Shown: positions 1-9,248 of the stretch, piece by piece
How the letters are laid out: each line of letters opens with the position of its first letter
Numbering within the stretch: the first letter of the stretch is position 1
NCBI RefSeq assembly: GCF_015751785.1
Contig: NZ_JADOTY010000001.1
Location: forward strand, 124,001 to 188,000
Reading direction: 5' to 3'
DNA from: Micromonospora vinacea
GTDB taxonomy: Bacteria; Actinomycetota; Actinomycetes; Mycobacteriales; Micromonosporaceae
DNA length: 64,000 bases
The notes under the pieces: generated by a model
Database searches by the model: none
What the model was told of the DNA's origin: nothing
The model's input: the letters and a program-made list of their open reading frames with translations, nothing else
Position numbers and translations under genes: made by a program

Positions 1-793
1 CGATGCCGACCAGGAAGATCGCCAGGCCCTCGGTGGACGGGCCGTACCGGCCGAGGTTGAACCCACCCGGGTCCTGGTCGTGCTTCAGCGTCTCCTGGAT
101 GTAGGCGATGATGTCGGCCTTCTGCTCCGGCCGGAGCTGGTTGTCGCCAAACACCGGCATGTTCTGCGGGCCGCTCAACATCGCCGCGTAGATCTGGCGG
201 TCGGTAGCGGGGTGCAGGCTCGGGGCGAACTTGCCCGAGGAGAGCGCACCGCCGCCGCCACCGAAGGCGTGGCACTGCGAGCAGTTGATCCGGAACAGCT
301 CACCGCCGGCCGCGATGTTGCCGTCCTCGCGGAGGTCGTCGCCCTCGGGCACGACCGGACCGCCGCCGAGTTCCTGGATGTACTGGGCCAGCTGGCGGGT
401 CTGCTCGTCGGTGAAGACCGGGGGCTTGCGGTGCGCCTGGGCCTCCTGGCGGGCCAGCGGCATCCGCCCGGAGCTGACCTGGAACTCGACAGATGCCGCG
501 CCGACGCCGATCAGGCTCGGCCCGCGGCCCTCGACACCCTGGGCGTTGCGGCCGTGGCAGGTCACGCAGCTCACGTCGAACAGCGCCTTGCCCTCGGCGG
601 CGGCGCCGGTCAGCTGCGGGTTGTCCTGCGCCTGGGCGCCCGGGGCGAAGACGGTGTATGCGCCGCCGGCGAGCATCAGCGCGGCGATCAGCCGGACCGC
701 GGCGCCCAGCCGGCGGCGGCCCCTGCTGCGCGCGGCGGGCCGCTCACGCAACCGCGCGAGCAGACCGCGTCGGCGGTCGTTGTCAGAAGTCAT
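1..793 (-). CDS. qcrC: Cytochrome bc1 complex diheme cytochrome c subunit QcrC (3' end outside window)
   Basis: QcrC carries two c-type haems that pass electrons from the bc1 complex directly to the aa3 oxidase in the actinobacterial bcc-aa3 supercomplex, which has no soluble cytochrome c. Read on the minus strand from ATG at 793, the protein has a basic N-terminus, a hydrophobic segment around residues 30-50, then two haem-binding CxxCH motifs (CVTCH and CSQCH), each in its own cytochrome c fold. The frame stays open to base 1, where the C-terminal membrane anchor is starting (GLAIFLVGI). AAGGA sits 9 nt before the ATG. It lies directly downstream of ctaE on the same strand, so the two are probably co-transcribed, with qcrA and qcrB expected beyond the window edge. 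Confidence 0.95.
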   Translation of the reverse strand, partial: MTSDNDRRRGLLARLRERPAARSRGRRRLGAAVRLIAALMLAGGAYTVFAPGAQAQDNPQLTGAAAEGKALFDVSCVTCHGRNAQGVEGRGPSLIGVGAASVEFQVSSGRMPLARQEAQAHRKPPVFTDEQTRQLAQYIQELGGGPVVPEGDDLREDGNIAAGGELFRINCSQCHAFGGGGGALSSGKFAPSLHPATDRQIYAAMLSGPQNMPVFGDNQLRPEQKADIIAYIQETLKHDQDPGGFNLGRYGPSTEGLAIFLVGI

Positions 794-863
794 GAGCGGT
801 GTCCTTAACCGGTTGGACCTGTCTCAGGGGACGGAGCAGCAGCGCGGAATGTGACGCGCAAGA

Positions 864-1463
864 TCACTGGAGCCAGTAGATCATGGCGTACAGCCCGATC
901 CACACGACGTCGACGAAGTGCCAGTAGTACGACACGACGATCGCCGACGTCGCCTGCGCCGGAGTGAACCGGCCCATGGTCGTACGGACCATGAAGATGA
1001 TGAAGGCGATCAGACCACCGGTCACGTGCAGGCCGTGGAAGCCGGTGGTCAGGTAGAACACCGACCCGTACCCGTCTTCGTTGATCTTGATGCCGTCGGC
1101 GACCAGGTGCCGGTACTCGTTCAGCTGGCCGAGGACGAAGATCAGGCCCATCACGAAGGTGACGGTGAACCAGCGCCGCAGCGCGTGCACGTCACCCTTC
1201 TCCGCCGCGAAGACGCCGAGCTGGCACGTCACCGAGGACAGCACCAGGATCACCGTGAAGGTGGTCGCGTACGGGATGTTCAGCGCCTCGGTGTGCTTCT
1301 CCCACTGCTCCGGCGCAGCCGCGCGGATGGAGAAGTACATCGCGAACAGCGCCGCGAAGAACATGAGTTCGCTGGAGAGCCACACGATCGTCCCGACGCT
1401 GACCATGTTCGGTCGGGTCAGGGAGTGGATCCGGCTCTTGTCAATGGCTGGGGCCGCAGTCAC
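864..1463 (-). CDS. ctaE: Cytochrome c oxidase subunit III (CtaE)
   Basis: Subunit III of the aa3-type terminal oxidase, an integral membrane protein of 199 residues. It is the short actinobacterial form, with about five membrane helices. Family features visible are [13 protein letters not shown] near the N-terminus, the central TGFHGLHV segment and the C-terminal [10 protein letters not shown] segment. The start is GTG at 1463; no strong ribosome site is seen, and an AT-rich AATAATGA lies just upstream. Its divergent neighbour is a CtaG-type oxidase assembly gene, and qcrC follows 70 nt downstream, so this is a respiratory cluster. Subunit I (CtaD) is not in the window. Confidence 0.95.
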   Translation of the reverse strand: MTAAPAIDKSRIHSLTRPNMVSVGTIVWLSSELMFFAALFAMYFSIRAAAPEQWEKHTEALNIPYATTFTVILVLSSVTCQLGVFAAEKGDVHALRRWFTVTFVMGLIFVLGQLNEYRHLVADGIKINEDGYGSVFYLTTGFHGLHVTGGLIAFIIFMVRTTMGRFTPAQATSAIVVSYYWHFVDVVWIGLYAMIYWLQ

Positions 1464-1558
1464 GCCGTCATTATTGCCCCTGACCGGGGCCGGCGATCAG
1501 CGGGGGGCCAAACCTGCGCCTTCCGTGGCCCGAGCGTCAGGGTCCGGTTCGCCTGGCC

Positions 1559-1564
1559 TAGCCT
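1559..1564 (+). promoter_or_regulatory. Putative -10 box (TAGCCT), leaderless promoter
   Basis: TAGCCT fits the actinobacterial TANNNT -10 consensus and ends 7 nt before the GTG at 1572. No ribosome-binding site intervenes, so the transcript would begin at or next to the start codon. Confidence 0.45.
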
Positions 1565-1571
1565 GAAAAGC

Positions 1572-2492
1572 GTGCTGCACGTCGATCCGATCTTCGCCGC
1601 CACCTCGGCCCCGCCGCCGTTCACCGTCGGCGCGGTGCTGAGCGAGACCCGGCTGGACAGCTGGCTGGCCCTCGGCCTGGTGCTCGCCGCCGGCCTGTAC
1701 CTCTACGGGGTGTACCGGCTGCGCCTGCGGGGCGACCGCTGGCCGGTCGCCCGTACGGTGTTCTTCCTCGGCCCCGGGCTGGGCGGCATCGCGCTCGTCA
1801 CGGTCAGCGGGCTGCACGCGTACGACACCGCGCTGCTGTCCGTGCACATGATCCAGCACATGGTGCTGTCCATGGTGGCACCGATCTTCCTGGCGCTGGG
1901 CGCACCGATGACCCTGGCCCTGCGGACCCTGCCTCTCCGGCCACGCAAGCGCCTGCTCGCGATCGTGCACAGCCGGGTCGCCCGGGTCTACAGCTTCCCG
2001 CTGGTGGCGTTCGCCATCTTCGTGGTCAACCCGTTCGTGCTGTACTTCAGCGATCTGTACCGCTACACCCTGGAACACGCCTGGGCGCACGAGCTGGTGC
2101 ACGCGCACTTCATCATGACCGGCTGCGTGTTCTTCTGGCCGCTGCTCGGCCTCGACCCGCTGCCCGGCCGCTGGCCGTACCCGGCGCGGGCGCTGCTGAT
2201 GCTGCTCTCCGTGCCGTTCCACACAGTGCTCGGCCTCACCATCATGCAGAGCAGCACGCTCTTCGGCGGCGACTGGTACCCGTCGCTCAACCTCGGTTGG
2301 GTCGACCCCTGGCAGGATCAGGTGGTCGCCGGCGGCATCCTCTGGGCCGGTGGCGAGTTCGTCAGTGTGACGATGCTCGCGGTGCTTGTGGTGCAGTGGG
2401 TCAAGCAGTCCGAGCGGGAGGCCCGCCGGGTGGACCGCGAGCTGGACCGCCAGGAGGCCCGCGACCGCGCCGCCGACGCCGCGCCCGCCTGA
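1572..2492 (+). CDS. caa3_CtaG family cytochrome c oxidase assembly protein
   Basis: A 306-residue polytopic membrane protein with about seven hydrophobic segments and conserved histidines in membrane segments (MIQHMVLSM and HAHFIMTGC), as expected of the caa3_CtaG family implicated in copper delivery or maturation of cytochrome oxidase. The GTG at 1572 is chosen because the membrane-protein-like sequence begins there (VLHVDPIF) and a -10-like box lies 7 nt upstream. The open frame continues far upstream only as the shadow of ctaE. It is divergent from ctaE, which supports an oxidase-biogenesis role. This family is unrelated to the Cox11-type CtaG, so no symbol is assigned. The C-terminus is highly charged. 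Confidence 0.85.
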   Translation: MLHVDPIFAATSAPPPFTVGAVLSETRLDSWLALGLVLAAGLYLYGVYRLRLRGDRWPVARTVFFLGPGLGGIALVTVSGLHAYDTALLSVHMIQHMVLSMVAPIFLALGAPMTLALRTLPLRPRKRLLAIVHSRVARVYSFPLVAFAIFVVNPFVLYFSDLYRYTLEHAWAHELVHAHFIMTGCVFFWPLLGLDPLPGRWPYPARALLMLLSVPFHTVLGLTIMQSSTLFGGDWYPSLNLGWVDPWQDQVVAGGILWAGGEFVSVTMLAVLVVQWVKQSEREARRVDRELDRQEARDRAADAAPA

Positions 2493-2600
2493 GCTGCCCG
2501 GACGGTACGCCCCGACGCGCGACGCCGGGCGGGATGTCGGCTACGTCACGCCGACCGGTACGATCTGCGGGCAGCTACGAGGTGGAAGCGGAGTGCCGGC

Positions 2601-2996
2601 ATGAGCGATCGTCTTTGCACCGTTTTGCTCTACAGCGACGACCCGCAGGTCCGTGATCGGATGCGGATGGCCGTCGGCACCCGGCCCGCGCCCGGTCTGC
2701 AGATCGAGTTCGTCGAGGCGTCGACCTACGCGGAGACCATCCGGCTGGTCGACGACTACGAGATCGACCTGCTGCTGCTCGACGGCGAGGCGAGCCCGGG
2801 CGGCGGCATCGGCATCGCCCGGCAGGTCAAGGACGACCGGGACGACGCTCCCCCGACCTGCCTGGTGATCGCCCGCGCCGCCGACCGATGGCTCGCCGCG
2901 TACGCCGAGGTCGACGCGACGCTGGTGCACCCGCTCGACCCGGTGACCACCGGCGGCACGGTGGCCGAGCTGCTGCGGACGCACGCACCCGCCTGA
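2601..2996 (+). CDS. Atypical receiver-like (response-regulator fold) protein
   Basis: A 131-residue stand-alone protein that reads like a CheY-type receiver domain with no output domain. It has an acidic pair near the N-terminus (YSDDPQ) and an aspartate at the end of a hydrophobic strand ([10 protein letters not shown]), matching the phospho-acceptor position. The switch Thr/Ser position and the conserved Lys before Pro are not normal: the last strand reads LVHPLDP, with His where Lys is usual. Phosphorylation is therefore uncertain and it may be a pseudo-receiver. The start is ATG at 2601. No histidine kinase is nearby; its neighbours are the CtaG-type gene and trpD. Confidence 0.6.
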   Translation: MSDRLCTVLLYSDDPQVRDRMRMAVGTRPAPGLQIEFVEASTYAETIRLVDDYEIDLLLLDGEASPGGGIGIARQVKDDRDDAPPTCLVIARAADRWLAAYAEVDATLVHPLDPVTTGGTVAELLRTHAPA

Positions 2997-3087
2997 CGTC
3001 CCACGCTCGTCCGGCACCCCCACGGCGCCGGATCTCCTCGGCGCCGGTTCCAGCCCACCCGCACTTCGCATGCTCGGGAGGCCCGCC

Positions 3088-4131
3088 ATGGGCGATCGGA
3101 CCTGGCCGCACCTGCTCAACGCGCTGCTGCGCGGTGACGAACTGTCCACCGCCGACACCGCGTGGGCGATGGACGAGATCATGACCGGCTCGGCGAGCGC
3201 GGCGCAGATCGCCGCCTTCGCCGTGGCGCTGCGGGCCAAGGGCGAGACCCCCGCGGAGCTGGCCGGCCTGGTGGAGGCGATGCTGGGTCGCGCAGTCCCG
3301 GTGGCACTCCCCGAGGAACTGCGCCGTACCGCGCTCGACGTGGTCGGCACCGGCGGTGACCTCGCCCACACGGTCAACATCTCGACGATGACGGCGCTGG
3401 TGGTCGCCGGCGCGGGCGTCCGCGTCGTCAAGCACGGCAACCGGGCCGCGTCCTCCCTGTGCGGCACCGCCGACCTGCTGGAATTCCTCGGCATCCCACT
3501 GGATCTCGGCCCGGAGCACGTCGCCCGCTGTGTCGAGGAGGCCGGCATCGGGTTCTGCTTCGCTGCCCGCTTCCACCCGGGGATGCGGCACGCCGGCCCG
3601 GTCCGCCGCGAGGTGGGCGTACCCACCTTCTTCAACTTCCTCGGCCCGCTGACCAACCCGGCCCGCCCCCGGGCGGGCGCGGTCGGCTGCTTCGACCTCC
3701 GGATGGCCCCGGTGATGGCCAGCGTGTTCGCGGGCCGTGGCGACTCGGCGATCGTGATGCGCGGCGAGGACGGGCTGGACGAGTTCACCACCGCCGCGCC
3801 GACCCGGATCTGGGCGGCCCAGGGCGGCACCGTACGAGAGGCCGTGCTGGACGCCACGGACCTGGGGGTACCCCGGGCCACCCTGGCGGATCTGCGGGGC
3901 GGTGACGCCGCGTACAACGCGGGGGTTGCCCGTCGCCTGTTGGCCGGCGAGACGGGCCCGGTCCGAGACGCGGTGCTTGTCAACGCGGCGGCGGCGCTGG
4001 CCACCCAGGGCCCACTGGACGGCGACCTGACCGAGGCGCTCCGCGCCGGCCTGGCCCGCGCGGCCGAGTCGATCGACTCCGGCGCGGCCGCCGCGACCCT
4101 GGACCGCTGGATCGAGACCGCCACCGCCTGA
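3088..4131 (+). CDS. trpD: Anthranilate phosphoribosyltransferase TrpD
   Basis: Transfers phosphoribose from PRPP to anthranilate, the second committed step of tryptophan synthesis. At 347 residues it has the family length. The PRPP-binding loop GTGGD, the NISTMTA segment and KHGNRAASS are present, as is the DGLDE motif that coordinates magnesium ([10 protein letters not shown]). The ATG at 3088 is preferred to the in-frame ATG at 3070 because GGGAGG lies just upstream of 3088 and after 3070. It stands alone, away from other trp genes, next to the qcr/cta cluster as recalled for mycobacteria. Confidence 0.93.
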   Translation: MGDRTWPHLLNALLRGDELSTADTAWAMDEIMTGSASAAQIAAFAVALRAKGETPAELAGLVEAMLGRAVPVALPEELRRTALDVVGTGGDLAHTVNISTMTALVVAGAGVRVVKHGNRAASSLCGTADLLEFLGIPLDLGPEHVARCVEEAGIGFCFAARFHPGMRHAGPVRREVGVPTFFNFLGPLTNPARPRAGAVGCFDLRMAPVMASVFAGRGDSAIVMRGEDGLDEFTTAAPTRIWAAQGGTVREAVLDATDLGVPRATLADLRGGDAAYNAGVARRLLAGETGPVRDAVLVNAAAALATQGPLDGDLTEALRAGLARAAESIDSGAAAATLDRWIETATA

Positions 4132-4432
4132 CCTCACCACCGCAAGGCCCGCCGGCGCCGCAAGGCCCGCCAGCGCCGCCCGACCCGTCGGCGGGCGGCG
4201 ACTCGGCCGGTGATCGACTCGGGTTTCGTGAATCTGCGGTGTCCGGGCAGCCCGGATGCCCCGACGTCAATGATGTCGAGTGGATCACGTGCCGACAGCG
4301 ACCAGTGGGCGACCGTGCGCGGAGATTTGTCGGACCCGTCTGGGAAACTACAAGTGAGTAGTTCTCTGCTGCCGTCGGTGCGTCGTTGTCGCATCCGAGG
4401 GTGGTCCGCCTGGTATCCGAGAGGAGACGCCC
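4132..4432. other. Intergenic region with a short dyad upstream of a small Zn-ribbon-like gene
   Basis: No convincing coding region. It begins with two near-identical 18-bp units (4139-4174, CCGCAAGGCCCGCC core). At about 4347-4364 there is a 6+6+6 dyad, AACTAC / GTAGTT, which could be an operator for the downstream small gene. GAGAGGAG at about 4417-4424 is the ribosome site for the GTG at 4433. Confidence 0.4.
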
Positions 4433-4636
4433 GTGTCGCATCGCGAGTTCCACTGCAACGTCTGCGAGGGCGTGGCGCTGTTCGAGGCGCCGCCCTGCGT
4501 CGACGGCCACGGCACCGACTGTCCAGAGCTGATCTGCATCGGCTGCGGCGCGGCCGTGATGGTCGGCACGTTCGCCTTCCCGGTCACCCGGCTGGCCGCC
4601 CGCCAACGCCAGCCCGCCCGCCCCCGCGCCGCCTGA
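4433..4636 (+). CDS. Small cysteine-rich (zinc-ribbon-like) hypothetical protein
   Basis: A 67-residue protein with two cysteine pairs (CNVC near residue 9 and CIGC near residue 37) plus two further cysteines (PPCVDGHGTDCPE). That spacing suggests a treble-clef or zinc-ribbon metal site. The C-terminus is an Arg/Pro/Ala tail without structure. A good GAGAGGAG ribosome site precedes the GTG start. It is not recognised as a named family; similar Cys-rich small proteins are common in actinomycetes. It is convergent with ctaF and shares the hairpin at 4752-4787. Confidence 0.65.
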   Translation: MSHREFHCNVCEGVALFEAPPCVDGHGTDCPELICIGCGAAVMVGTFAFPVTRLAARQRQPARPRAA

Positions 4637-4647
4637 CCGGCGCACCG

Positions 4648-4713
4648 CCTAACCGCTGCACCGCCAGACTGCCCGCGCCGCCTGACCGCTGCGCCCCCAG
4701 ACTGCCCGCGCCG
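4648..4713 (+). repeat. 33-bp imperfect tandem repeat, two copies
   Basis: Two adjacent 33-bp units (4648-4680 and 4681-4713) that differ at only a few positions, with partial copies on both sides. They follow the stop codon of the Cys-rich gene. The units resemble the end of that gene (GCCGCCTGACC), so they probably arose by slippage or duplication of its 3' end. Confidence 0.6.
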
Positions 4714-4751
4714 CCCGACCGCCGTGTCACCCGAGGCGGGGTGGACATGAC

Positions 4752-4787
4752 CGAAGGCCCGCTCCCCTCTGGGGGAACGGGCCTTCG
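4752..4787. terminator. Bidirectional hairpin terminator between the Cys-rich gene and ctaF
   Basis: A 10-bp stem CGAAGGCCCG / CGGGCCTTCG encloses a second TCCCC/GGGGA stem. It lies between convergent genes and has no U-tract, as is common in high-GC actinobacteria. Confidence 0.75.
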
Positions 4788-4822
4788 TCGTGCCGGGTCG
4801 GTCGCGACGGCGACCGGGTCGG

Positions 4823-5248
4823 TCAGTGCTCCGCGGTGCGCCGGGTGCCGCTGTAGTACTCGAACAGGAGCCCGCAGGCGGAGAAGACGACGGCCAGCAG
4901 GCCGGCGCCGATCAGCCAGTACTGCCAGAACACCATGCCGAGCGCGGCGATCGCGGCGGCCAGCGCCAGACCGAACGGCCAGTAGCTGCCCGGGCTGAAG
5001 AAGCCGACCTCACCAGCACCATCGGCGATCTCGGCGTCCGGACGGTCCTCCGGGCGCAGGTCGATGCGGCGGGAGACGAACCAGAAGAAGCCACCGCACA
5101 TCGAGCAGAGCAGGAACGACAGCAGCAGGGCAACGGTGCCGACCCACTCGACGCCGCCCGACTCCCCGTGCGTCCAGGCGCCGTAGAGGATGGTGGCACC
5201 GAAGAGGAACCCGGCGATGATCAGGAAGATACGCCACTCGGTCTTCAT
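4823..5248 (-). CDS. ctaF: Cytochrome c oxidase subunit IV (actinobacterial CtaF)
   Basis: A 141-residue membrane protein with four hydrophobic helices (around residues 8-27, 37-58, 91-108 and 113-131), matching the actinobacteria-specific subunit IV of the aa3 oxidase. Family hallmarks are the N-terminal MKTEWRIF, the central FFWFVSRRIDLRPEDRPDAE and FFSPGSYWP. It follows ctaC by 9 nt on the same strand, so the two form an operon ctaC-ctaF ending at the hairpin 4752-4787. Confidence 0.93.
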   Translation of the reverse strand: MKTEWRIFLIIAGFLFGATILYGAWTHGESGGVEWVGTVALLLSFLLCSMCGGFFWFVSRRIDLRPEDRPDAEIADGAGEVGFFSPGSYWPFGLALAAAIAALGMVFWQYWLIGAGLLAVVFSACGLLFEYYSGTRRTAEH

Positions 5249-5257
5249 GCGGCTGCC

Positions 5258-6229
5258 TCAGCTTCCCGTGCGGGCCGGAACGTCGTCCGGGTTGAAGTTG
5301 TCCTGCGTCCGCCGCGTGTCGAACGGCTGCGTGGTCTGCGCGTACGGCTGCTCACCGATCGCGGACAGCGCATCCTGGGTGGACTTGCCGCTCTGCTTGG
5401 CCGCGAGGAACTGGTCGTACTTCTCCGGCGAGACCACCCGCAGCTCGAAGTTCATGAACGCGTGGTAGCTGCCGCACAGCTCGGCGCAGCGCCCGACGTA
5501 GGCACCCTCGGCGTCCAGGCTGGAGACCTCGAACACGTTGCGGATCTTGCCCGGCATGACGTCCCGCTTGAAGAGCAGCTCCGGCACCCAGAAAGAGTGG
5601 ATGACGTCGCGGCTGGTCTCCTCGAACCGGATGGACCGGTTGGTCGGCAGCACCAGCACCGGGATGACCTCACTGGTGCCGAGCGTCGACGCCGTGGTGC
5701 GGGCTTCAGTGCCCTGACCGTCGCGGTAGTTGAACTGCCAGTTCCACTTGAACGCGACGACCTCGACCGTGACGTCCGGGTTCTTCGACAACTTGTCGAC
5801 GTCGGTCTGCACGATCGCCGTGTAGTAGAAGAGCACGGAGACGATCAGGATCGGCGCGATGGTGTAGAGGAACTCCATCGGCATGTTGTAGCGGGTCTGC
5901 ACCGGCAGCGCGTTGCCACGCTTGCGGTAGCGCACGACGCACCAGAAGATCAGGCCCCACACGAAGACGCCGACCGCGAGCGCGGCGATGCAGGAGGCGA
6001 TCCACAGGTCGTACATCCGCTTGGACTCCGGCGAGATGCCGCCCTGCGGCCAGCCGAAGCCGTCGAACGTCTGACCGACGTCACAGCCCGTGAGCAGAAC
6101 CAGCAACGCCACGCCACCGAGACCGAGCCCGGCCAGGCGACCAGCACCACGCCCCCGGCGTCCACCAACCCCTGGGGAAGCGCTGTGCCGTACGGCCGAC
6201 GGCCGTACCTCCGAACTCCTTGCGACCAC
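5258..6229 (-). CDS. ctaC: Cytochrome c oxidase subunit II (CtaC)
   Basis: Subunit II accepts electrons through the binuclear CuA centre. The 323-residue protein has a lipobox (LLTGC, Cys near residue 49), so it is a predicted lipoprotein, followed by two membrane helices and a C-terminal cupredoxin domain. The CuA ligands are all present: His in VIHSFWVP and the Cys, Glu, Cys, His and Met of CAELCGSYHAFM. The GTG at 6229 is supported by GGGAGG about 9 nt upstream. It is the first gene of the ctaC-ctaF operon and is divergent from the cysteine desulfurase gene. Confidence 0.95.
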   Translation of the reverse strand: MVARSSEVRPSAVRHSASPGVGGRRGRGAGRLAGLGLGGVALLVLLTGCDVGQTFDGFGWPQGGISPESKRMYDLWIASCIAALAVGVFVWGLIFWCVVRYRKRGNALPVQTRYNMPMEFLYTIAPILIVSVLFYYTAIVQTDVDKLSKNPDVTVEVVAFKWNWQFNYRDGQGTEARTTASTLGTSEVIPVLVLPTNRSIRFEETSRDVIHSFWVPELLFKRDVMPGKIRNVFEVSSLDAEGAYVGRCAELCGSYHAFMNFELRVVSPEKYDQFLAAKQSGKSTQDALSAIGEQPYAQTTQPFDTRRTQDNFNPDDVPARTGS

Positions 6230-6400
6230 CTGGTCCTGCCTCCCTAGCGCGCCGCGGTGCGTCCTTCGTCAGCACCGGCGGCAAAGGCGTCACCGACGGT
6301 CGCAGATTACTCGACCATGACGGACTCGGCCGTGGTGGGGTCACTGTCCGACCCCCATCGGGGGGATCCTAGGCATACCGCCGCGATAGCGTTGCCACCT

Positions 6401-6577
6401 GTGAGCGCGAGGAGTGAGCCGGGGTTGCGAGCCCCGCAGCCGCGAACGAAGGCAGGTCCATGAGCGCGAGGAGTGAGCCGGGGTTGCGAGCCCCGCAGCC
6501 GCGAACGAAGGCAGGTCCGTGAGCGCGAGGAGTGAGCCGGGGTTGCGAGCCCCGCAGCCGCGAACGAAGGCAGGTCC
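6401..6577 (+). repeat. 59-bp tandem repeat, three copies, each a 20-codon ORF
   Basis: Three consecutive 59-bp units (6401-6459, 6460-6518, 6519-6577), identical except that unit 2 starts with ATG instead of GTG. Each encodes the same 20 residues (beginning M/V-SARSEPGLRAPQ) and ends in a TGA that overlaps the next start codon as ATGA or GTGA. The resulting ORFs are 6401-6463, 6460-6522 and 6519-6581. The last overlap is with the GTG of the cysteine desulfurase at 6578. The tail of each unit (AAGGCAGG) sits where a ribosome site would be. It is not CRISPR, since there are no spacers. I infer it belongs to a repeat family dispersed in Micromonospora genomes. Confidence 0.9.
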
Positions 6578-7729
6578 GTGAGCGCATCCCCGGTCTACCT
6601 GGACGCGGCGACCGCCGCGCCGATGCATCCGGTCGCGCGGCAGGCGCTGTTGGCCGCGCTCGACGACGGCTGGGCCGACCCGGGCAAGCTGTACACGCAG
6701 GCCCGCCGGGCCCGGCAACTGCTCGACGCCGCCCGCGAGGCCACCGCGCTGACGCTCGGCGTCCGCGCCGACGAGGTGTCCTTCACCCCCAGCGGTACGA
6801 CCGCAGCGCACGGCGCGGTGCTCGGCGGCCTGGCGGGGCGGCGCCGGGTCGGGTCGACGCTTGTGCACTCGGCGATCGAGCACTCGGCGGTGCTGCACGC
6901 GGCGGAGCGGCACGTCGGCGCGGGCGGGTCCGCCACCGAGGTGCCGGTCGACCGGTTGGGCCGGCTGGACCTGGCCGCGTGGTCGAGCGCGGTTCGGGCC
7001 CCGGGGGTCGCGCTGGCCGCTTTGATCACCGCCAGTCACGAGGTGGGGACTGTGCAGCCGGTCGCCGAGGCGGCGGCCGCGTGCGCCGACGCGGGTGTGC
7101 CGCTGTACGTGGACGCGGCCCAGTCGGTGGGCCGGGTGCCCCTGCCGGCCGGTTGGTCGGTGCTCACGGCGAGCGCCCACAAGTGGGGCGGGCCACCCGG
7201 GGTGGGGGTGCTGGCGGTCCGCAAGGGCGCCCGCTGGGAGTCACCCTGGCCGGCCGACGAGCGGGAGAGCGGGCGTACCCCAGGGGTGGTGAACCTGCCG
7301 GCGGTCGTGGCGGCGGCGGCGAGCCTGCGGGCGGCGGCGGCCGACGCGGCTGCCGAGGCGACCCGGCTGGCCGCCCTGGTGGACCGGGTCCGGGAGCGGG
7401 TCGCGGCGGAGGTGCCCGACGTGGAGGTGGTGGGCGACCCGGTGCTCCGGCTCCCCCACCTGGTCACCTTCTCGTGCCTGTACGTCGACGGGGAAGCGCT
7501 GCTGCACGCCCTCGATCGGCGGGGCTTCGCCGTGTCGTCCGGCTCGTCCTGCACCTCGTCCACGCTGCGCCCGTCGCACGTGTTGGAGGCCATGGGGGTG
7601 CTCTCGCACGGCAACGTGCGGGTCAGCCTGCACCGGGAGACGACCGAGGCGGACGTGGAGCGGTTCCTGACCGAGTTGCCGGGGATCGTCGCCGGGCTGC
7701 GCGCCGAGGCCGGGGTGGTGGGGCTGTGA
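6578..7729 (+). CDS. Cysteine desulfurase (class V aminotransferase, NifS/IscS-like)
   Basis: A PLP enzyme of 383 residues expected to remove sulfur from cysteine as a protein-bound persulfide. The PLP lysine lies in SAHKWGGP, the cofactor aspartate/glutamine segment is YVDAAQSVG, SPSGTTAAH-type phosphate contacts are present (TPSGTTAAHGA), and the catalytic cysteine lies in SSGSSCTSS. It starts at GTG 6578, the first bases of which are a partial fourth copy of the upstream 59-bp repeat, so ribosome entry is supplied by the repeat. A TusA-like gene follows 2 nt after its stop, suggesting the persulfide is handed to that carrier. It is separate from any SUF operon here. Confidence 0.9.
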   Translation: MSASPVYLDAATAAPMHPVARQALLAALDDGWADPGKLYTQARRARQLLDAAREATALTLGVRADEVSFTPSGTTAAHGAVLGGLAGRRRVGSTLVHSAIEHSAVLHAAERHVGAGGSATEVPVDRLGRLDLAAWSSAVRAPGVALAALITASHEVGTVQPVAEAAAACADAGVPLYVDAAQSVGRVPLPAGWSVLTASAHKWGGPPGVGVLAVRKGARWESPWPADERESGRTPGVVNLPAVVAAAASLRAAAADAAAEATRLAALVDRVRERVAAEVPDVEVVGDPVLRLPHLVTFSCLYVDGEALLHALDRRGFAVSSGSSCTSSTLRPSHVLEAMGVLSHGNVRVSLHRETTEADVERFLTELPGIVAGLRAEAGVVGL

Positions 7730-7731
7730 CG

Positions 7732-7959
7732 ATGCCGGACGAGGTGATCGACTGCCGGGGGCAACGCTGCCCGCTGCCCGTGATCGCGGCGGCGCGACGG
7801 ATGCCCGAGGTGCCGGTCGGCACTGTGGTCCGGGTGCTGGCCGACGACCCGGCGGCGGCGGTCGACATCCCCGCCTGGTGCCGGATGCGCGGCCAGGAGT
7901 TCCTCGGCTCGGTCGACGGCCCGGACGGCCCCGCCTACGACGTCCGCCGCACCCACTGA
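7732..7959 (+). CDS. TusA/SirA-like sulfur carrier protein
   Basis: A 75-residue protein with the TusA-family signature DCRGQRCPLP at residues 7-16; the cysteine of CPLP is the expected persulfide carrier. The second half follows the family beta-alpha-beta pattern (VGTVVRVLADDPAAAVDIPAWCRMRGQEF). It starts 2 nt after the cysteine desulfurase stop, so the two are translationally linked and presumably form a sulfur relay. The acceptor (tRNA thiolation, molybdopterin or another) cannot be told from the sequence. Downstream is the palindrome at 7985-8053. Confidence 0.88.
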   Translation: MPDEVIDCRGQRCPLPVIAAARRMPEVPVGTVVRVLADDPAAAVDIPAWCRMRGQEFLGSVDGPDGPAYDVRRTH

Positions 7960-7984
7960 CCCCACCACCGCCTCACCAGGCGTC

Positions 7985-8053
7985 GATCATGGAGTTGTGG
8001 TGGGGGACAAAAGCCGCAGAGAGCTGCCATTCGACCACCACAACTCCATGATC
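7985..8053. repeat. Dispersed palindromic element, family A (copy 1)
   Basis: Perfect 19-bp inverted arms (GATCATGGAGTTGTGGTGG at 7985-8003 and its complement at 8035-8053) around a 31-bp loop. It lies between the convergent TusA-like and adoK genes and could act as a terminator for both. A second copy with nearly the same arms lies at 57146-57218. Confidence 0.85.
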
Positions 8054-8070
8054 CACTCGACAGGAGCGGG

Positions 8071-9084
<1,014 letters not shown>

Positions 9085-9192
9085 CTACCGGCACGGCAAC
9101 CCGATGGTCACCGCTCGGTCGGACAACGGCAACCAGCCCGCCACGGCCTCCGTCGGGACCGCTCCCAGACCGGCGCGACCGCCGACCGGTAC

Positions 9193-9228
9193 GACGATGG
9201 GGCCGTTCCGGAGAACGGCCCCATCGTC
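9193..9228 (-). terminator. Hairpin terminator downstream of erpA
   Basis: A perfect 16-bp stem (GACGATGGGGCCGTTC and its complement) with a 4-nt loop, 21 nt after the erpA stop codon on the minus strand. Confidence 0.8.
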
Positions 9229-9248
9229 GCTGGTGTGTGTGGTGTGAC

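Noticed and set aside
6401..6577. Possible CRISPR array
   Set aside because: The three 59-bp units are contiguous with no spacers, and no cas gene is present.
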